Assembly (NCBI GenBank): GCA_900551225.1
Contig: URUZ01000065.1
Location: 1-17,668, forward strand
Reading direction: 5' to 3'
Source: an uncultured Clostridium sp.
GTDB lineage: Bacteria; Bacillota; Clostridia; Lachnospirales; Lachnospiraceae
DNA length: 17,668 bases
Positions within the stretch are counted from its first letter, which is position 1. Every line of letters starts with the position of its first letter. Made by a program: the position numbers and the translations under genes. The notes under the pieces were generated by a model that saw only the letters and a list, made by a program, of their open reading frames with translations, was not told the DNA's origin and searched no databases. Positions 13,083-17,668 of this stretch are shown here, piece after piece.

Positions 13083-15188
13083 TCAGTCCTCCTCGCTCTC
13101 CAGTTCAGTGTCTAAGCCTTCAAACAGTGTAGGTCCTTCGCAGCTGCGGCAGCCGGACAGTTCGATCTCCAGGTCTCCCATGAATACCTGGTCATCTTTG
13201 CCCAGCGCTCCCGGGATGATGGAGAAGGTATTGGAGATGCCGTCCTGAGCGTCGCTGAAAGGCAGCTTGGCCACAGAGGCCAGGGAGGCCACGGCGCCGT
13301 GGGTGTCTCTGTGGTGCATTGGGTTGGCGCCCGGTGCAAATGGCTGGCCCGCTTTTCTGCCGTCCGGTGTGGAGCCGGTATTTTTGCCGTATACCACGTT
13401 GGAGGTGATGGTCAGGATGGAGGTGGTGGGGATACCTCCGCGGTAGGTGTGGTTGCCCTTGATATAGCTCATGAAGGTGTGAACCAGGTCCCCGGCCAGC
13501 TGGTCAACCCTGTCGTCGTTGTTGCCGTATTTCGGGAAGTCGCCTTCCACTTCATAATCAATGATAATGCCCTTTTCATTGCGGATTGCCTTAACCTTGG
13601 CGTACTTGATGGCTGACAGGGAGTCTGCCACCACGGACAGGCCGGCGATGCCGGTGGCGAACCATCTGGTCACCTTCTTGTCGTGAAGGGCCATCTGCAG
13701 GCGCTCGTAGCTGTAGCGGTCATGGTTGTAATGGATGATATTCAGCGCGTTTACATAGACGCTGGCCAGCCATTTCATCATATCCTTGTATCGGTCCATC
13801 ACCTCGTCAAAATCCAGATATTCGGAGGTAATGGGGCGGTATTTTGGTCCTACCTGCTTGCCGCTGATCTCGTCCACGCCGCCGTTGATGGCGTACAGCA
13901 GGCACTTGGCCAGGTTGGCCCTTGCGCCGAAGAACTGCATCTCCTTGCCCACACGCATACTGGATACGCAGCAGGCGATGGCATAGTCGTCGCCGTGGGA
14001 CACACGCATCAGGTCGTCGTTCTCATACTGGATGGCGGAGGACTCGATGGAGGTCTTGGCGCAGAACCGCTTGAAGTTCTCAGGCAGTCTGGTGGACCAG
14101 AGCACAGTCAGGTTGGGTTCAGGTGAGGTGCCCAGGTTCTTCAGGGTGTGCAGGTAGCGGAAGGACATCTTGGTGACCATGTGGCGTCCGTCGATGCCCA
14201 CGCCGGCGATGGTCTCAGTCACCCAGGTAGGATCGCCTGAGAACAGCTCGTTGTACTCCGGGGTTCTGGCAAATTTAATCAGGCGCAGCTTCATAATGAA
14301 GTGATCCACGAATTCCTGGATCTGTGATTCTGTGTATTTACCGCTTTCCAGGTCACGCTGGGCGTAAATGTCGATAAATGTGGAGGTGCGTCCCAGGGAC
14401 ATGGCAGCTCCGTTCTGCTCCTTAACTGCGGCCAGATAGCCTAAGTAGGTCCACTGGATGGCTTCCTTTACGTCAGCGGCGGGCCTTGACAGGTCAAAGC
14501 CGTAGATGCGGCCCAGCTCCTTCAGATCTTCCAGCGCACGGATCTGCTCGGACAGCTCCTCGCGTTCACGGATTACATCAGAATACATGATGGTGCGGGT
14601 GGAATCCTTCTGCTCCTTCTTCTCCTGGATCAGGCGGTCCACACCGTACAGCGCGGTGCGGCGGTAGTCGCCGATGATACGGCCGCGGCCATAAGAATCA
14701 GGAAGCCCGGTGATAATGTGGCTGGAGCGGCAGGCCCTCATCTCAGGGGTGTAAGCGTCAAACACGCCTGCATTGTGGGTCTTTCTGTGAGTTGTGAAGA
14801 ACTCCACAATCTCGGGGTCCACTTCATAGCCATTGTCCTGGCAGGCCTTCATGGCCATGCGGATACCGCCGTAAGGCTGAAGGGCCCGCTTAAAGGGCTT
14901 ATCAGTCTGGAAACCTGTGATTGTCTCTTTATCTTTGTCCAGATAGCCCGGACCATGGGAGGTGATGGTGGAGATGACTCTGGTGTCCATATCCAGTACG
15001 CCGCCCTTTGCCCGTTCCTGGGCAGTCAGATCCATGACCTGATCCCACAGGGCCTTGGTATTTTCCGTGGGGCCTTCCAGGAATTCGTCATTGCCGTCAT
15101 AGGGTGTGTAGTTCTTCTGGATGAAGTCGCGCACATTGATCTCATGCTCCCACACGCCGCTCTTAAAGGTGTTCCATTCTGTTCTCAT
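13083..15188 (-). CDS. pflB: Pyruvate formate-lyase large subunit lacking the glycyl-radical domain
   Basis: This 701-residue protein carries the PFL barrel that splits pyruvate and CoA into acetyl-CoA and formate. The catalytic pair is Cys406-Cys407 in AIACCVSSMRVG, and GSTPDGRKAGQPFAPGANP near 605-623 is PFL-like rather than a glycerol- or choline-lyase motif. Homology runs to ISNTFSIIPGALGKDD (about 651-666). There the glycyl-radical domain should begin, but the chain ends with a 35-residue acidic tail containing CRSC (Cys680, Cys683). The radical domain is the next gene. The ATG at 15188 is chosen because AGGAGGG lies eight bases upstream; the extra nine codons back to 15215 include that site. 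A promoter and an inverted repeat lie about 130 nt upstream. Confidence 0.95.
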   Translation of the reverse strand: MRTEWNTFKSGVWEHEINVRDFIQKNYTPYDGNDEFLEGPTENTKALWDQVMDLTAQERAKGGVLDMDTRVISTITSHGPGYLDKDKETITGFQTDKPFKRALQPYGGIRMAMKACQDNGYEVDPEIVEFFTTHRKTHNAGVFDAYTPEMRACRSSHIITGLPDSYGRGRIIGDYRRTALYGVDRLIQEKKEQKDSTRTIMYSDVIREREELSEQIRALEDLKELGRIYGFDLSRPAADVKEAIQWTYLGYLAAVKEQNGAAMSLGRTSTFIDIYAQRDLESGKYTESQIQEFVDHFIMKLRLIKFARTPEYNELFSGDPTWVTETIAGVGIDGRHMVTKMSFRYLHTLKNLGTSPEPNLTVLWSTRLPENFKRFCAKTSIESSAIQYENDDLMRVSHGDDYAIACCVSSMRVGKEMQFFGARANLAKCLLYAINGGVDEISGKQVGPKYRPITSEYLDFDEVMDRYKDMMKWLASVYVNALNIIHYNHDRYSYERLQMALHDKKVTRWFATGIAGLSVVADSLSAIKYAKVKAIRNEKGIIIDYEVEGDFPKYGNNDDRVDQLAGDLVHTFMSYIKGNHTYRGGIPTTSILTITSNVVYGKNTGSTPDGRKAGQPFAPGANPMHHRDTHGAVASLASVAKLPFSDAQDGISNTFSIIPGALGKDDQVFMGDLEIELSGCRSCEGPTLFEGLDTELESEED

Positions 15189-15303
15189 AGATATTTCCCT
15201 CCTGTAGATGCACATACTGCTCTATTAAAAGTATTGTTACCATTACCTGCTGCTGCCATTCGGTTGCTACAACGATAGTTTATACGAAACACTGGAAATA
15301 CGC
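15189..15303 (-). other. pfl 5' leader
   Basis: About 125 nt separate the predicted pfl start from the ATG. Apart from AGGAGGG at 15203-15197 and a weak GTTG/CAAC repeat near 15265-15275, I see no recognisable riboswitch or leader peptide. Confidence 0.4.
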
Positions 15304-15319
15304 TGTTGCTTTTGCAACA
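15304..15319. promoter_or_regulatory. Inverted repeat at the pfl transcription start, candidate redox-regulator operator
   Basis: TGTTGC (15304-15309) and GCAACA (15314-15319) form a perfect inverted repeat with a four-base centre, just downstream of the pfl -10. The TGTT-N8-AACA layout resembles clostridial Rex (NADH/NAD-sensing repressor) sites, though the inner bases are GC rather than AA. Binding here would block transcription. Identity of the regulator is inference. Confidence 0.45.
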
Positions 15320-15322
15320 CTT

Positions 15323-15352
15323 ATTATATTATGCACATTGTATACACGTCAA
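15323..15352 (-). promoter_or_regulatory. Sigma-A promoter of the pfl operon
   Basis: On the minus strand TTGACG at 15352-15347, an 18-nt spacer and TATAAT at 15328-15323 give a strong promoter. Transcription would begin near 15316, inside the inverted repeat. Confidence 0.75.
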
Positions 15353-15405
15353 GTGTTTTAACTGATAATATTTTTTAACTAATGTTGATAATGAAGGTTA
15401 ATATG

Positions 15406-15436
15406 AAAAAACTGCTCCACAGTAACGTGGGAGCAG
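15406..15436 (-). terminator. Intrinsic terminator after the amidohydrolase gene
   Basis: On the minus strand CTGCTCC (15436-15430) pairs with GGAGCAG (15418-15412) and is followed by six T residues (15411-15406). It closes the GH112-amidohydrolase operon just before the pfl promoter. Confidence 0.87.
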
Positions 15437-15446
15437 CTAAAATATA

Positions 15447-16235
15447 TTACTTTATTCCTAAAAAGTCTGCAAGGTTGCCACCTAAAATTTTGGATTTTTC
15501 CTCTGAAGTGGCTTTGAGCCTGTCCACACATGACAGAGCCTCTCTTATTTCTTTCTTCTGGTTATACGGAAAATCCAGTCCGAATATGCAGCGGCCAGCG
15601 CCGATTTGCCATAGAAGCTCATTGACACGTTCCTCACCAAGATACCAGAACCGGTTCATCTCAGCGTCGAACACACTGGTAAGCCCTGCATACACATTTT
15701 CTCGGTTATTGGTCAGTACCGCCACTGCCTCATTGAAGAATGTATAACCTCCAACATGCTCCATAGTGAACCGCAGCTTTGGAAAATGCCAGGCAACCTC
15801 ATCAAATAAAAGTGTGTTGTAATCGGCAATCCTGTGCCAGTGTATCCCTGTGTGGAAGGACACAGCCAGTCCCAGCTCCTGGGCTTTGCCATAAACCCGG
15901 AACGCTTTTTCACAGTCGATTTTTATTTTCTGAAAAGCTGGATGTATCTTTATACCTTTTAATCCGCACTGTAATATTTCTTCTGTCTGATTTTCCATAT
16001 CATCTCTAGAAAAATCAATAATACCAAAACCATATAAACGATCCTGCCCCTTGATCGCACCTGCAAGCCACTGGTTCGGATTTGCCCCGGCTTCCTCAAA
16101 ATATTCATAAAACGGAGCAAATGCCACCGCTTTTTCAATATCGCATTGATCCATAAGCCTCATCAGGGCTTCTACGGTTCCATCTTCCCGGATCTCTTTT
16201 GGAAAAACATGGGCGTGGTGGGCAAATATTTTCAT
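15447..16235 (-). CDS. Metal-dependent amidohydrolase family protein (Amidohydrolase_2, TIM barrel)
   Basis: This 262-residue protein has the amidohydrolase metal-site pattern: HxH at His7 and His9 (HAHVFP), KIHP at 96-99, His128 in SFHTG, His160 in MEHVGG and Asp221 in IFGLDFPY. The C-terminal GGNLADFLGI is also typical of the family. Such enzymes hydrolyse amides or lactones, or decarboxylate aromatic acids; substrate cannot be called. The ATG overlaps the stop of the upstream phosphorylase gene by four bases, and its AGGAGG lies in that gene's last codons, so the two proteins are made together. A role in handling a galactosyl-hexosamine or galactosyl-rhamnose product is plausible, since rhamnonolactonases belong to this family, but that is inference. 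Confidence 0.82.
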   Translation of the reverse strand: MKIFAHHAHVFPKEIREDGTVEALMRLMDQCDIEKAVAFAPFYEYFEEAGANPNQWLAGAIKGQDRLYGFGIIDFSRDDMENQTEEILQCGLKGIKIHPAFQKIKIDCEKAFRVYGKAQELGLAVSFHTGIHWHRIADYNTLLFDEVAWHFPKLRFTMEHVGGYTFFNEAVAVLTNNRENVYAGLTSVFDAEMNRFWYLGEERVNELLWQIGAGRCIFGLDFPYNQKKEIREALSCVDRLKATSEEKSKILGGNLADFLGIK

Positions 16236-17668
16236 TGTGTTTCCTCCTGTCCTGCCTTCGGCAGTTCAACAAACTGCATTTCGCCGGGAGCCAGCTCTAA
16301 GGTGCAGAGAGGACTTCCGCTGACATACAATTGTGTGTTTCTGGTTTGGCCGGAATTATTGATGATGGCAATCTGTCCAGCTTTTTTGAAAACTGCCACT
16401 TCTGTATCAACATTTGTGACATAGTAATCCAGCATATGGTTTTCATATCCAGCAGCATAGTATATGGCCCGCATTAAAATCCTGCAGTTCTGGGGAGAAT
16501 ATGGGAGTCCGGAAAAGTATACACTCCTTCCCATACCATAGTGGTTGACCACCAGACGGCAATACTCTCCGTCCTGATTCAGAATTTCGTAGTTCGAGCC
16601 ATGGGCGTAGATACGGCTCTTCCCCTCTCCGAAATCCAGCGTCCCCTCAATATCCTTCAGGATGAAATGTTTCTGGCAGTTTTCCGAAAGACGATTATAT
16701 TTATTTGTGCTTATAGAAAAACCATTTTCACGGTCTACGCCTAACACATCGCTCAGCTGAAAAAATCTCCCCTGATACTGACAGGCGGTGGGTTCTCCGA
16801 CACCGATGAAACCGCCGCCCTGATCAACAAAATGCCGAAGCGCAGTTACGATCCGCTCGTCCTTCCAGTTTTCACCGCCGCTCCAGGCTGTGTAGGCATC
16901 TCCCACATTGAAGATTACTTTAATATCGGGATCGATTCCGTTTTTTATTTGGTCAAAATCAAGGAATCTGACATCCAGGGGCAGGCCGCTTAAGCACTCA
17001 AAAACTCCGGTATAGGAATAAATTTCTCGATGATATATGGCGTGATGTACCTGATTGCTCATCCAGCCCCGAAGTGCCCCAAAACAGTTTAGGACAGCTA
17101 CCTTAAAGGGGGCCTGGTAAGCTTTGTCATCCTGGGAGATCTCCAGTATGGAGCGGAACTCGCCTATGATCTGTTCAATTTCCTCAACAAATCCCGGCCA
17201 TTCCATGGCTAGTTTAAGATACCCTCCATAACCAATTCTGTCAAGAGGGCTTCTGAGGATGGCCCTTCTTGCCTTCAGCCAGTTTTCACGGGCTTCCCCA
17301 ATGGGATCGCCCCCGGGGGTGAAAACGTCCGGGAAAAAATAGGGAAGCAGCCGCCCTTCGGTATACCCAACACCTTTAATATCAGAGATCATCCGCAGTG
17401 TCACACCATCTCCCACAGAACCGACTACTGCATCCAACCCTATTTCTTTAAAATGCTTACCGTAGGGTTCTGTTCCTATCCAATGATCCCCAAGAAACAT
17501 GATGGCTTCTTTGTGACAGCTATGGACGATTTCTACCAGGTCTTTAGCCAAAGCGCATACTTCGATTTGCTGGAATTCCATAAAATCCCGAAATTCTTTC
17601 GAGGGAAGACGGAAGCAGGAGTTGTAATAGCCCTGGTCAATTATGTACTCCGGGCGGAAGGGATACCC
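16232..17668 (-). CDS. GH112 galactosyl disaccharide phosphorylase, N-terminus outside window
   Basis: The reading frame stays open to the window edge, upstream of the in-frame ATG at 17581, so the gene is partial. The visible 478 residues are the C-terminal two thirds of a family that is about 720 residues long. GGYLKLAMEWPGFVEEIEQI, GDHWIGTEPYG, the Rossmann-like FKVAVLNCFGALRGW and the C-terminal beta-sandwich fit GH112, the lacto-N-biose / galacto-N-biose / galactosyl-rhamnose phosphorylases. These split beta-1,3 (or 1,4) galactosides with phosphate to give galactose 1-phosphate in the cytoplasm. No signal peptide can be assessed. Which disaccharide it uses cannot be told without the N-terminal part. 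It is coupled to the amidohydrolase gene. Confidence 0.87.
   Translation of the reverse strand, partial: GYPFRPEYIIDQGYYNSCFRLPSKEFRDFMEFQQIEVCALAKDLVEIVHSCHKEAIMFLGDHWIGTEPYGKHFKEIGLDAVVGSVGDGVTLRMISDIKGVGYTEGRLLPYFFPDVFTPGGDPIGEARENWLKARRAILRSPLDRIGYGGYLKLAMEWPGFVEEIEQIIGEFRSILEISQDDKAYQAPFKVAVLNCFGALRGWMSNQVHHAIYHREIYSYTGVFECLSGLPLDVRFLDFDQIKNGIDPDIKVIFNVGDAYTAWSGGENWKDERIVTALRHFVDQGGGFIGVGEPTACQYQGRFFQLSDVLGVDRENGFSISTNKYNRLSENCQKHFILKDIEGTLDFGEGKSRIYAHGSNYEILNQDGEYCRLVVNHYGMGRSVYFSGLPYSPQNCRILMRAIYYAAGYENHMLDYYVTNVDTEVAVFKKAGQIAIINNSGQTRNTQLYVSGSPLCTLELAPGEMQFVELPKAGQEETQ

Overview
The window looks like chromosome from an anaerobic Gram-positive bacterium of the Lachnospiraceae / Clostridium cluster XIVa type. 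The reasons are strong AGGAGG ribosome binding sites, ATGA-coupled genes, a tryptophan T-box, a TPP riboswitch, an oxygen-sensitive pyruvate formate-lyase system, a clostridial 2[4Fe-4S] ferredoxin and a GH112 phosphorylase. The species cannot be named from sequence alone. I see no tRNA or rRNA genes, insertion sequences or CRISPR arrays.

Layout. (1) 1-163, minus strand: the 5' part of a highly structured non-coding RNA that runs off the left edge. Its promoter lies at the end of the neighbouring gene, and I think it is probably a raiA-type RNA. (2) 186-1058, minus: an EamA/DMT transporter. (3) 1175-1988, plus: promoter, TPP riboswitch, riboswitch terminator and thiW, a thiazole uptake S component. 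(4) 2013-9181, plus: a complete tryptophan operon, trpE-G-D-C-F-B-A. It is driven by a perfect consensus promoter and a T-box leader with a UGG (Trp) specifier. Most junctions are overlapped; trpG-trpD is the exception, with a 90-nt gap holding a hairpin. (5) 9356-10722, plus: an ECF sigma factor coupled to a single-pass membrane protein that is probably its anti-sigma/sensor, ending in a hairpin at 10740-10777. (6) 10811-11768, minus: a class I glutamine amidotransferase-like hydrolase and a 55-residue ferredoxin, separated by a terminator. (7) 11886-15188, minus: the pyruvate formate-lyase locus, made of a large subunit, a separate 81-residue glycyl-radical subunit and the radical-SAM activating enzyme. 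(8) 15447-17668, minus: a metal-dependent amidohydrolase translationally coupled to a GH112 phosphorylase that runs off the right edge.

The most notable feature is the pyruvate formate-lyase. It is not one ~750-residue chain. The catalytic Cys-Cys pair is on a 701-residue protein that stops before the glycyl-radical domain and instead carries a short acidic tail with a CxxC motif. The radical-bearing glycine (RVSGYAV) is on its own small gene with its own ribosome binding site. This amounts to a two-subunit glycyl radical enzyme whose oxygen-vulnerable part is a cheap, replaceable module. The activating enzyme follows in the same operon and a ferredoxin gene lies just downstream, which could supply electrons for activation.

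Regulation is unusually legible. Tryptophan genes respond to uncharged tRNA-Trp through the T-box, thiW responds to TPP, and pfl carries an inverted repeat over its predicted start that resembles a redox-regulator operator. Base composition falls visibly in the right-most gene pair, which may have a different history from the GC-rich trp region.
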